Shown one piece after another: positions 9,901-17,253 of a stretch of 64,000 nucleotides of DNA. Both the position numbers and the translations under genes were made by a program. Within the stretch, counting starts at the first letter, position 1; the number at the start of each line of letters is the position of its first letter. This stretch comes from Polyangium mundeleinium (lineage in GTDB: Bacteria > Myxococcota_A > Polyangia > Polyangiales > Polyangiaceae). Where the stretch lies: positions 2,535,711-2,599,710 of the forward strand of contig NZ_JAQNDO010000001.1 of NCBI RefSeq assembly GCF_028369105.1, given 5' to 3'. The notes under the pieces were generated by a model. The model did no database searches and had not been told where the DNA came from. It saw only the letters and a list, made by a program, of their open reading frames with translations.

Positions 9901-10479
9901 GGAGATGACGACGTACACCGCGTCGGCGGGCTCGCTCTGATAAAAAAGCGCCTCGCCGCGCTCGTACGTGACGAGCTTGGCGCCGAGTCCGTCGTGTTCG
10001 CCGCCCTCGGCCCCCCCGAGCGCACGCAATGCTCGGAACAAGCTCGACTGCTGCACGAGCCGGTCGCGGAGCTGCTCCTCGCCGAGGCGCACGAGGGCCT
10101 CGCGGCGCGGGTGGTCGGGCGGAAGGACATTGCGGAAATCCTGGGCGGCGATGCGGGCCACGGCGACGGGGCCCGTCGCGCGTACGGTGGCCGCCCTTCG
10201 TCCGCCCGCGCGGCCGAGCAGGGCCTGCTCGCCGAAGAGCGCGCCGGGTTCGAGGCGGGCCAGGCGGATCACGCCGCCGCCCGGCCGCGCGCCGAACACC
10301 TGGCAAATGCCCTCGACCAGGACGAAGGCCGCGTCCCCGATTTCACCCTCCCGCACGATCTGCGCGCCGGATTCGTACCGCTGGACGACGATCCGCTCGA
10401 GCAGGCTGTTCGTCGCGTCCGGCCCGAGGCCTTCGAGCAAGCCGGCCCCGCGGATCAAGCCTTCGACGTCGTGGGTCAT
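6928..10479 (-). CDS. Self-sufficient nitric-oxide synthase fused to cNMP-binding domains and an FNR-type reductase
   Basis: The 1183-aa multidomain protein reads as follows. Two cyclic-nucleotide-binding domains (about 15-125, with FGEQALLG and RRAATVRA; and 160-265, with VGERGLL) are followed by an unassigned segment (275-400). Next is a BFD-like [2Fe-2S] site, C410-x-C412 and C444-x2-C447. Then a ferredoxin-reductase module has FAD motif RPYTLS near 509 and NAD motif GIGVTPAIA near 571. A Pro-rich linker (690-790) leads to the NOS oxygenase (810-1183), with heme-ligand Cys879 in WRNSTRCIGR and the substrate region PFNGWYMATEIG. NOS oxidises arginine to citrulline and NO. Having its own reductase, it should not need partner proteins. 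An N-terminal reductase is known from Sorangium cellulosum NOS. I chose the Met at 10479 because GAGG precedes it; the frame is open to 10587. Confidence 0.92.
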   Translation of the reverse strand: MTHDVEGLIRGAGLLEGLGPDATNSLLERIVVQRYESGAQIVREGEIGDAAFVLVEGICQVFGARPGGGVIRLARLEPGALFGEQALLGRAGGRRAATVRATGPVAVARIAAQDFRNVLPPDHPRREALVRLGEEQLRDRLVQQSSLFRALRALGGAEGGEHDGLGAKLVTYERGEALFYQSEPADAVYVVISGAVGVYVEKDGRPQLLSRVEAGHCVGERGLLRRESRSATAVAEDPVTAFRVPGDRFLAILEQSAELREYFDSLESVYELPHRGFVTIFAGRFLGKPCITSLYHLPRGRHAVASHVPGEELHHLAVSEPGLEGPPDERGKYRFIDARRGLEREIVVTPNDGRILSFTARGDWVDLPKLYALALEGGSLSPWQCAAFTETGSIDLEAPPSLRPDDEIVCTCMRVRRRDLRRAILAGCNTPEAIRDRTRAGSACGACLPRIADMLGKSTWTSAEIVSATDVCPGVRAFRLVPRDGEVLHAEPGQHVVIQAEIDGRFIERPYTLSAPTSSGHYEITVKRLPGGVFSTWLFERRPEDALIRVSAPGGHFTMPPNDRPVVYLVAGIGVTPAIAACRAIREKGSARRVHVDYSAHSPASAPHADELHALAAACPNVTARIRFTEVWGRLGAAEIASLVETHPDADWFLCGPIPYLRAMSNLLLEQGVLDTHLHIEEFIAGSVVVAQPGRRPSLLAPATLVPPAHVPPLHLPPSFPTSLLPKPPPAVDISYAPSSSARPAAPPPTTPPSAPPPHASGMLPPAPGTLAPPSSAPASSPIPSSKSRADGVCPFAHGTHREDGLGVIPPVVAGQDTSVAEEARAYLAQFYREKGAPRAFEVRWAQVSAELQRTGTYVQTYDELSFGAKLAWRNSTRCIGRLFWNGLEVRDMRHLTDEDEILSALVEHIELATHGGNLRAMMTVLAPTNRAGEGPRIWNGQLLRYAGYPNPDGTVTGDPMNVELTTKALELGWKGGARTRFDLLPLIVKLPGREPRWMEIPRRVVREVPLAHPDLPWFASLGLRWYALPAVSELLLDIGGVKYPAAPFNGWYMATEIGARNFSDPYRYNMLPVIAERLGLDIQRSSSLWRDRAQVELVRAVVHSFERAGVKIVDHHTASEDFVQFAQAEQGQGRCVHLRWSWIVPPIGGSATSVFYMDEDRHPDVMLKPNLFYQPKPWTGAA

Positions 10480-10600
10480 TATCGCCTCGTCCCTTACCAT
10501 CCATGCGCGCGGCCTCGCAAGACCACCGAAAATGTGGGACAACACCGCACGCTCGCGCGGACGTGCAGGTGTGTCCTGTTCGCGCAATCTCGACTACCTC

Positions 10601-11359
10601 ATGTCCGAACCCACCGTACATCTCCTCGGCCCGTTTCACGTCCCCGGCCTTTCGGCGCGCCATGTGCGCGTGTACGTCCCGCCGCGACGCTCGCCGATGA
10701 AGCCGCCCGTGCTCTACCTTTTCGACGGGCAGAACCTCTTCCACGACGAACCCTCGTTCGCCGGCGGCTGGCACCTGCATGACGTGGGGTCGCGGCTCGC
10801 GGCCCGCGGCGAGCGTGTGCCCGTGATCGTGGGCATCGACCACGGCGGGCACGAGCGCATCGAGGAGCTCTCGCCGTTCCCGACGCGCACGGGGCCCGGC
10901 AGGCTCGAGCTTTTGCTCGACTGGATGCGCGGCGGGCTCGGCCCCCATATCGAGCATCATTTCGGGGTATCGACGGATCCGGCCGACACGGGCGTCGGCG
11001 GCTCCTCGATGGGCGGGCTCGCCGCGCTTTATGTGCACCTCCGCGCGCCGGATCGGTTCGGGCTGGCGATGAGCATGTCGCCGTCGCTGCAGATCGGGAG
11101 CGGCGCGATCTTCGACTGGATCGATTCGCACCCGCGCCCGCGCGCCTCGCGCATCTACCTCGACGCGGGCGCGCTGGAGGCGGGCGGCGGCCTCTTGCGG
11201 GCGGCCGAGCGCCTCGCGTACAGGTTCGTCGAGCGAGGCTACGACCCGCATTCGCTGAAGTTCGTCGCGGCAAAGCGCGGCGCCCACAACGAAAAAAACT
11301 GGCGTCGGCGAGCGCCCGGCGCGATTCGATTCCTGTTCGGCCGGAAGTGGCGGCGCTGA
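10601..11359 (+). CDS. Alpha/beta-hydrolase esterase (esterase D/IroE-like)
   Basis: The 252-aa hydrolase belongs to the putative esterase (Fes/IroE/esterase D) group. It begins with a beta-rich segment leading to PVLYLFDGQNLFHDE, carries the nucleophile elbow GGSSMGGL, and ends with a conserved His in KRGAHNEKNW, the usual third triad member. It has no signal peptide, so it is probably cytoplasmic. The ATG at 10601 starts the recognisable domain; the frame is open far upstream only as antisense to the NOS gene. It is divergent from the NOS gene with 121 bases between starts, so the two could share a control region. Confidence 0.85.
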   Translation: MSEPTVHLLGPFHVPGLSARHVRVYVPPRRSPMKPPVLYLFDGQNLFHDEPSFAGGWHLHDVGSRLAARGERVPVIVGIDHGGHERIEELSPFPTRTGPGRLELLLDWMRGGLGPHIEHHFGVSTDPADTGVGGSSMGGLAALYVHLRAPDRFGLAMSMSPSLQIGSGAIFDWIDSHPRPRASRIYLDAGALEAGGGLLRAAERLAYRFVERGYDPHSLKFVAAKRGAHNEKNWRRRAPGAIRFLFGRKWRR

Positions 11360-11408
11360 TCGTATTTCCCCTTGCCGGAGGCGCGTTTCGCCGGTATCGG
11401 AGAGCCTC

Positions 11409-12245
11409 ATGCGCTCTGCCTGCCTCGCCTCCGTCCTTGCCGCCCTTGCCTTCGCGCCGCCCGCGTTTGCCCAGGCCATCCCGGGCCCGCCCGATGCGCC
11501 CGCGGCGCCGCCTGGCGCCCCGCCCACGCCGCCCGCGCCGGGGCAGGACCCTGCGTCGCCGAAGGTGCCCGAGGCCGCCGAGCCCACGGCGCCGCCGTCC
11601 GGCATTGCCAAACCCGAAGAGCCGAAGCCTGCGCCGCCCGCCGTGGAGCCGGCAAAGGAGCCCGCGCACGAGCCCGCGCAGGCGCCGGGGAAAGGCACGC
11701 CGCGGATTCACATCGAGGCGGACCGGCCGGGGGTGAAGCTCTTGCGAATCGCGGGGGTGGTCTCGGACCAGGCGGGCGAGGGGATCTTCGTGCGGACGGC
11801 GTGTGATGCGCCCTGCGATCGGATCGTGGACGGCCGCAAAAACGAGGTTTTTTTCTTCGGCGCCGACGGAATGGTGCCGTCGCGGGGGTTTTTGCTGTCG
11901 AACGTGGGCGGCGACGTCGTGGCGAACGTGGACGGCGGGAGCTTCCTGGGCCGGCAGCTCGGGTTTCTTTTCGGCGGCTTTGGCGGTGCGGCCGTCCTCG
12001 GCGGTGCGATCATGCTGGGCGTTGGGTACAGCGCCGACGGCGCGACGCTGAACAGCGAAGGAAAGGTGATCCAGGGCGAAAACAAAGCCCTCACGACGGG
12101 CGGCTTCGTCACGCTCGGCGTGGGCGCGGCGCTGGTGGCCACGGGGATCACGCTCGTCCTCTTGAACAAGACCGAGATCAAGCTCGTGCAAGCGACGCCG
12201 AAATCGGCGGGCGTGCGGCTTTCGATGGGGCGCATCGTGTTCTGA
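11409..12245 (+). CDS. Exported Pro-rich protein with two C-terminal membrane segments, function unknown
   Basis: The 278-aa product has a cleavable signal peptide ending near AFAQA. A roughly 75-residue Pro/Ala/Glu-rich stretch follows, suited to crossing the periplasm or peptidoglycan. A compact domain (about 95-170) contains two close cysteines (TACDAPCDR), and two hydrophobic segments near 178-200 and 235-255 follow. Proteins of this plan, with a Cys-containing domain followed by two helices, are common in myxobacteria and are annotated as hypothetical. I do not recognise a named family. It follows the esterase by 49 bases on the same strand. Confidence 0.75.
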   Translation: MRSACLASVLAALAFAPPAFAQAIPGPPDAPAAPPGAPPTPPAPGQDPASPKVPEAAEPTAPPSGIAKPEEPKPAPPAVEPAKEPAHEPAQAPGKGTPRIHIEADRPGVKLLRIAGVVSDQAGEGIFVRTACDAPCDRIVDGRKNEVFFFGADGMVPSRGFLLSNVGGDVVANVDGGSFLGRQLGFLFGGFGGAAVLGGAIMLGVGYSADGATLNSEGKVIQGENKALTTGGFVTLGVGAALVATGITLVLLNKTEIKLVQATPKSAGVRLSMGRIVF

Positions 12246-12268
12246 GCGGGTGACGCCACGGGGGGGAC

Positions 12269-12847
12269 GTGGAGCATCTCATTCAAGTGTACGGGTACGT
12301 CGCCGTGCTCATCGGCACGTTCCTCGAAGGCGAGACCGTGGCGATGCTCGGGGGCTTTGCGGCCCACCAGCAGCATCTGCGATTTTCCTGGGTCGTCTTG
12401 ACGGCGTTCGTCGGGTCCGCCACGGGCGACCAGATCGCGTATTTCCTCGGCAAGCGCTTCGGGCGTTCCTTCGTCGATCGGCGTCCGAAGCTCGGGGCGC
12501 ATCTCGCGCGGGCGACGGCGCTCCTGGAGCGTTACCCGACGTTGTTCATTTTCGGCTTCCGCTTCATTTACGGGATCCGCAACGTGGCGCCGGTCGCGAT
12601 TGCCCTGAGCCGCATCCCGACCGCCCGTTTCCTCGTGCTGAATGCGATGGCGGCGGCGCTGTGGGCCGTGGTCGTGGCAGGGGCGGGGTATCTGTTCGGG
12701 CAGGCGGTCGAGTCGGCGCGGGGGAAACTACACGCCTGGGACGAGCGGCTCGCGATGGGCGCGGTGCTCGCGGCGATTTCGATCTTCGGATTCAATCTGC
12801 TGCGGGAGAGGGTGTTTCGGCGGCAGACGGCTTCGAAGGGGCGGTGA
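12269..12847 (+). CDS. DedA-family (VTT domain) membrane protein
   Basis: The 192-aa integral membrane protein has the SNARE-associated/VTT core. FLEGETVAMLGGFAA is the re-entrant acidic motif, followed by FVGSATGDQIAYFLGKRFG and the arginine-bearing helix FRFIYGIRNVAPVA. DedA proteins act in membrane homeostasis; several are scramblases or recycle undecaprenyl phosphate. The start is a GTG preceded by a run of G (GGGGGGAC); no ATG fits. The gene begins 24 bases after the previous stop, so the two are probably in one transcript. Its 3' end overlaps the 3' end of the broken gene on the opposite strand by 56 bases. Confidence 0.85.
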   Translation: MEHLIQVYGYVAVLIGTFLEGETVAMLGGFAAHQQHLRFSWVVLTAFVGSATGDQIAYFLGKRFGRSFVDRRPKLGAHLARATALLERYPTLFIFGFRFIYGIRNVAPVAIALSRIPTARFLVLNAMAAALWAVVVAGAGYLFGQAVESARGKLHAWDERLAMGAVLAAISIFGFNLLRERVFRRQTASKGR

Positions 12848-13324
12848 GGCGGGGCGGGAAGCGGCGGGCGAGGTAGACGACGGAGAAGAGCGCGAAGGCG
12901 AAGACGGGGAGGTTGCGGGAGAGGTAGGTGGGGGCGTACACCCTGTTGTAAGCCTCGTCGTAGAAGGCATCCAAGATTCCATACATTATATTCCAGATGG
13001 TCGCTCGAATAAAAATACGAACTGGGTAGAGCCCTCTCCAGAAAGAACCAGAGCGCGCCAAATGCACTGATCGCTCGGTCGACGATGACGAGCGACACGA
13101 AGGCAGGCACGTAAGTGGCCGCGCCACGCCGCCACGCATGCGATCCCGATGAGCGCCAGGAGCACGAGGTGGTAAAGCATGGCGAAGCTGGGGACAGGGT
13201 GCCATGCGTCAAGTGTTCGCCATGAACGGCTCGCAGAATACAACCCGAGCAGCACGAAGACCGTGAAGAGGCGGCGCAGCCACAGAAGGTCTCTCGGCAG
13301 GGATGTCAGGTTGTGATGCGTCAT
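12792..13324 (-). pseudogene. Frameshifted four-span membrane protein gene
   Basis: The coding signal moves through all three minus-strand frames. Translation begins with a good ribosome-binding site (AGGGGG) before the ATG at 13324 (MTHHNLTSLPRDLLWLRR) and covers two membrane spans. It changes frame near 13104-13112 and again near 13039-13046. Removing one G from GGCC near the first point, and one from the GGG run at the second, restores an uninterrupted protein of about 176 aa. That protein has four hydrophobic segments and the central stretch TIWNIMYGILDAFYDEAYNR. Both errors are single extra bases in G-rich runs, so they are either real inactivating mutations or sequencing errors. The family is not recognised. 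The last 56 bases overlap the convergent DedA gene. Confidence 0.65.
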
Positions 13325-13592
13325 GAGCTTGCCCCCTAAAAGTTGTGATCTGGAAAGCACAAAGGCTTCCCGATCAGGTTGAAACCACTTCCGAACAGAC
13401 CGATCCTCCTTCCCGCGTCCTCTACCGGCTTGTTCCGGAGACCTTCCGGCCTTCCGAGACCTCCTTGAAGCCGCGCCTTCGAGCCTCCTGGCCTCCCGGA
13501 ACGCCATCGATGCTGCGCCTTCCACGTCGATCGGCCTCCTCGCGCCCCTTGCGGGGGCCCCGGACATGCCGATCGACGACCGCGTGAGGCCT

Positions 13593-14363
13593 TCACCCGT
13601 TCGCGGCGGGCCCTCCGGCCTCTTCGGACCCGCTTCCCCCCGAGGGCCGCTTTTGCGTCGCCTCGCGGAACGCGTCGATCGGCCGCAGTGCCGTTCGGGC
13701 CCGCGTGATCGTCGCGGGTTCGTCTCGCTCCACCGTGGCGAGCACCTTGGTCGCGTACTCGACGAGGGCTTCTCCCATGGCGCGTACGTGCTCGCCGAGG
13801 TCCTCGGTCAGCGCCGTTTCGCGCTGGAGGAGCCCCGCGACCATCTTCCCGTAGGCGACGTGCTGCGTGCGCACGTTGTCGAGGAACTCCTTGCCCGCGA
13901 TTCGGTCGATATCGGTCGCGAATGCCTCGCCGTCGATGCGCCGGAGCACGGACTCGGCGATGGCGTATTGCTCGGGATAGGACTCGGTCAAGAACGAGAG
14001 GCCACCCTCGCCGAAAAGATTCGCGAGGATCTCGTTCGCGCGCCGCGCGTCCGGATACGTGGCCTCGGGGAGCATCACATAGGATTGGAGCCGCCCGCGC
14101 AGCGCGCTCCATGAATTGTCACCCGCACGGTCGATGGGCCGCGAATCCTCGTCCGTTCCCTTGCCGAGCGCCTTCTTGCGCGCCGTGTGCGCGACCTGCG
14201 CGGCTTCGGCCGTATCGACGAGCCGTTTGGCGGCCTTCGTCACCGAGGAAGGCATCCCCGCGGGGCAGGACTCCGCGAGGACGCGGCACAAGGTGATACC
14301 GCCCTCCAGGGTCATGACCGGGGCGCGGGCATAAAGGGCGGGATCGAGGGAAGAGTGGGACAT
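13593..14363 (-). CDS. Unknown protein, member of a paralogous myxobacterial family
   Basis: The 256-aa protein is soluble, helix-rich, and has no signal peptide or known motif. It clearly resembles the product at 32995-33753 in length and plan. Both start MS with a short N-terminal segment, carry an LP/P-S-S-V-T-type segment near residue 45, have a mid-protein Glu-rich helical region, and end in a helix with RARTALRPIDAF (here) or RADALLRPIREW (there). A low-complexity Ser/Gly/Pro tail follows. The start at 14363 (MSHSSLDPALY) was chosen because it matches the paralogue's N-terminus; the frame stays open upstream only as antisense to the next gene. Function unknown. Confidence 0.78.
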   Translation of the reverse strand: MSHSSLDPALYARAPVMTLEGGITLCRVLAESCPAGMPSSVTKAAKRLVDTAEAAQVAHTARKKALGKGTDEDSRPIDRAGDNSWSALRGRLQSYVMLPEATYPDARRANEILANLFGEGGLSFLTESYPEQYAIAESVLRRIDGEAFATDIDRIAGKEFLDNVRTQHVAYGKMVAGLLQRETALTEDLGEHVRAMGEALVEYATKVLATVERDEPATITRARTALRPIDAFREATQKRPSGGSGSEEAGGPAANG

Positions 14364-14498
14364 GTGAGGGCGCCTAACACAGCTGGCGAGCGAGGGGAAG
14401 GGCGGCGAGCCAGCAAGCAATCCGGTGTCGCCTTGGGTCGAATGGAAACGAGCCCTCGAGATTTTAACCTTCCACCCCTCCTGGGTGACGAAGCCGCC

Positions 14499-15959
14499 AT
14501 GACCAAGCACATCCCTCTCCTTTTCCTCGGCCTCACCCTCGCCGCCTGCGGTTCCTCCGGCTCCGGCACGCCCGGGGGCTCGGGCGGCGCCGGCGGCCAA
14601 GGCCAAGGCGGCGCGGGCGGCTCCGGCCAAGGCGGCTCCGGTGGCGCGCCCGTCGATTTCGTCGCGGCGCTCGAAGCCGACAGCTTCTCCGTGCGCGAAG
14701 GAACGTTCAAGCTCCTCGACCTCGCCGATTGCTGCGGCGAGGGCAAATCCTGCGCAGGAAACAATCCGTCGAGCCCCTATGCCGCGTATTACCTCCCCCG
14801 CGCTCCTGGACAAACCACGCCGAACCCCGAGGAGGACGCGGGCGGGCTCGCCAATACCTACCGCCTCCGCGCGGACGAGGCCGTGGTATGGCTCGGGGAA
14901 ACGCCGCCGTCGGTCGCTTACTTCGGATTCACCGATTACCTCATGGCCCGCGACGACGGCACCGGCACGAACACGCGCACGCCGGTCTTCGCGAGCCTCG
15001 CCGAGACGCTCAACATCGGCGTGATCGGCGTCGACGGGCCCATGGACGGCGTCAAGTACGGCCGCCGCGCGCTCGTCGTGCACACGCCCAACGCCGCCAT
15101 CGGCGAGCGCGTGAAGAAGGCGGCCATCGCGTCCGGCATCCCCGCCTCGGCCGTGAACATCGCGCCCATCGATTCCATGAACACGCACCTCGGGCTCGAG
15201 GAGACCGACGATACGTTCGGTGTCCTCTTCCGCTCCGCGATCTTCGAGGACGCGGCCGCCGGAGACGCCTGGTTGAACGCGCCGCCGGTCACGGTGTATC
15301 GGTTGACCCCCTCCACGCCGCCCGTCGCGGCCGAGCCTTATGGGAAAGCGACGCCGCGACCCAAGGACGCGACGAACGACGAGAACCCGACCTACGCCGC
15401 GGCCGCCGCGGAGCTCGAGCAAGCGATCCTCGCGGCGTATGCAGGCACGCATGACGCGACGATCGAGACCATGACGGAAGGGACGCCCGATCCGTATGCC
15501 TGCATCGCCGGGGAGAAGAGCTGCGCCGGCGACAATCGCGACACGATTTATCCGGCCACGGGGCCCTTCCTGTGGCCCGTGAATGCGAAAGACTTCATCA
15601 TCGTCCACGGGGTCGACCATTCGCAGACGGGCAAAGCGACGTACGCGAATGCAAGCGTGTACGCGCTCCAGCACCTCGTCGGGGTCGCCGCCGTCTCGAG
15701 CAAGAGCTGGAAAGGCAGCGCAGCGAAGTACCTGCCGAACCACCCGCTCGTGGACAAGCTCTACGCTTACAAGATCGCGCAAACCTGCAATGGCGAGGCG
15801 TTTTGCCTCGAGGTCCCGGACGCGCCGTGCCCGAACGGCATTGCACCGGGCAGCGTCGCGGTCATCGCGTTTCGCGCCTACCTCGAGCCCGGCACGAATA
15901 CCGCGCCGAACCCCGCCTTGCTCGTGCCCGACGGGGTCCTGCGGTTCAAGACGAAATGA
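14499..15959 (+). CDS. Secreted lipoprotein, function unknown
   Basis: The 486-aa lipoprotein has a short signal peptide ending in the lipobox LAAC. It is followed by a typical myxobacterial Gly/Gln/Ser spacer (GGAGGQGQGGAGGSGQGG), which lifts the protein off the outer membrane. The roughly 440-residue body has two Cys pairs (DLADCCGEGKSC and a later ACIAGEKSC). It contains the segments YLPRAPGQTTPNPEED and FIIVHGVDHSQTGKATYANA. I do not recognise a characterised family. The divergent neighbour is the paralogous unknown gene, 135 bases away start to start. Confidence 0.8.
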   Translation: MTKHIPLLFLGLTLAACGSSGSGTPGGSGGAGGQGQGGAGGSGQGGSGGAPVDFVAALEADSFSVREGTFKLLDLADCCGEGKSCAGNNPSSPYAAYYLPRAPGQTTPNPEEDAGGLANTYRLRADEAVVWLGETPPSVAYFGFTDYLMARDDGTGTNTRTPVFASLAETLNIGVIGVDGPMDGVKYGRRALVVHTPNAAIGERVKKAAIASGIPASAVNIAPIDSMNTHLGLEETDDTFGVLFRSAIFEDAAAGDAWLNAPPVTVYRLTPSTPPVAAEPYGKATPRPKDATNDENPTYAAAAAELEQAILAAYAGTHDATIETMTEGTPDPYACIAGEKSCAGDNRDTIYPATGPFLWPVNAKDFIIVHGVDHSQTGKATYANASVYALQHLVGVAAVSSKSWKGSAAKYLPNHPLVDKLYAYKIAQTCNGEAFCLEVPDAPCPNGIAPGSVAVIAFRAYLEPGTNTAPNPALLVPDGVLRFKTK

Positions 15960-15992
15960 GGATCGGCGTCGGACCCGTGATCGGCGGATCGC

Positions 15993-17147
15993 TCAGAACG
16001 TCACACCGAGCCCGAACGTCCCCAAAATCTGAATCGCGCCTTCCTTGTCGTAAAACGTCACCCCCACGCTCGGGAAGCGTGGATCCTTCGACTCCGCAAT
16101 GACCGTGACCGGATCGGCCAGCGCCACGCCGATGCCGATGCCGCCGGAGAGCGAGAATCCGCCGTCGCGCGTGAAGACCGTGGTGTTGCCGATCATGCCG
16201 CCGAGGATCATCGAGCTCACGTTTTGCGTCGCGCTCACGTTCGTGAGCTGCGGGTGTGTCACCGTCGCGTCGAAGCTCTCGTAGCCGACGTGGCCCTTGA
16301 GCCAGAAGCCACGCAGCGCCTTGCCCTCGAAATACACGCCGATGTCGCCGGCCAGCGCCCAGCCGCTCGCGTCGAGGTTTTCCGTGGGCGAACCCCAGAT
16401 CCACGTCGGCGAGATTTGCAGCGCGATCGGGCCCCACACGGCGACCTCCGCCTCGAAGCTCAGGCGCCGGAAGAGCAGGTCGAAGGGGTTCACGCGCGCC
16501 GACCAGCGACAGCATTTCGGCGGCGGCGGCGGCGGAGGCGGCGTCGGGCCCGTGCCCGCCGCGTTCGGATATCCGGCCGGCGGCGGATACCCTTGTGGAT
16601 AGCCCTGCGGATAGCCCTGCGGATAGCCCTGCGGGTACCCCTGCTGCGGATACCCCGGTTGCTGTTGCGGGTAACCCGGCTGCTGCTGCGGGTAACCCGG
16701 CTGCTGCTGCGGATACCCCGGCTGCTGTTGCGGGTAACCCGGTTGCTGCTGCGGGTAGCCCGGTTGTTGCTGCGGATACCCCTGCGGATATTGTTGCGGA
16801 TATCCCGGCTGCTGCTGCGGGTAGCCCGGCTGTTGCTGCGGGTACCCTTGTGGATATTGCTGCGGATATCCCGGTTGCTGCGGAGGATACCCCGGCTGCT
16901 GCGGCGGGTAGCCGGGCTGCTGCGGCGGCGTGCCCTGCGGCGGTTGTCCTTGCGGCGGTTGTCCTTGCGGCGGCGTGCCCTGTTGCGGCGGTTGTCCCTG
17001 CGCCGGCGGAGGCGGCGGGGTCGGGAGCGCGGTGGGGGCTGTCGCCGTCCCCGGGGGGGAAGGCTGCTGCGCCGGCGCGGCCGCGGTCACGCTGAGCGCC
17101 GCGGTGACCGTGGCGAGCAAGATCCAAGGCGAAGAACGACGTGCCAT
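15993..17147 (-). CDS. Outer-membrane protein with N-terminal Q/P/G/Y repeats
   Basis: The 384-aa exported protein has a signal peptide ending near AAPAQQ. A very long low-complexity region (about residues 25-195) follows, made of Gln/Pro/Gly/Tyr repeats of the type QQQPGYP. A C-terminal domain of about 180 residues then ends in Phe, as in outer-membrane beta-barrels (final residues LGVTF). Alternating hydrophobic and aromatic residues in the last part also fit a barrel. The repeats resemble adhesive or extended surface linkers, but no specific role can be named. The start is the Met at 17147, which begins a proper signal peptide; the frame stays open upstream. Confidence 0.8.
   Translation of the reverse strand: MARRSSPWILLATVTAALSVTAAAPAQQPSPPGTATAPTALPTPPPPPAQGQPPQQGTPPQGQPPQGQPPQGTPPQQPGYPPQQPGYPPQQPGYPQQYPQGYPQQQPGYPQQQPGYPQQYPQGYPQQQPGYPQQQPGYPQQQPGYPQQQPGYPQQQPGYPQQQPGYPQQGYPQGYPQGYPQGYPQGYPPPAGYPNAAGTGPTPPPPPPPPKCCRWSARVNPFDLLFRRLSFEAEVAVWGPIALQISPTWIWGSPTENLDASGWALAGDIGVYFEGKALRGFWLKGHVGYESFDATVTHPQLTNVSATQNVSSMILGGMIGNTTVFTRDGGFSLSGGIGIGVALADPVTVIAESKDPRFPSVGVTFYDKEGAIQILGTFGLGVTF
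16571..16945 (-). repeat. Coding repeat array, 21-base units (QQQPGYP)
   Basis: Inside the outer-membrane protein gene, a 21-base unit encoding seven residues is repeated many times. Interspersed shorter variants encode PQGYP and PQQYPQGYP. Copies differ mainly at third codon positions, which fits an old array under protein-level selection rather than a recent expansion. Unit number is likely to vary between strains by slippage. Confidence 0.8.
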
Positions 17148-17253
17148 CGTCTGCGAATGTACCGGAGCCCGGCCCCACGCGCCACGATACAAGCAACGCG
17201 CCAGCGTGTTCGGGTCGAATCCCTCGGCCGCCTGGGCTACCCTCGCGCCCCTC

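Noticed and set aside
10599..12191. Minus-strand frame of 530 codons over the esterase and the Pro-rich gene
   Set aside because: No motif, Arg/Pro-rich, and it conflicts with two well-supported plus-strand genes.
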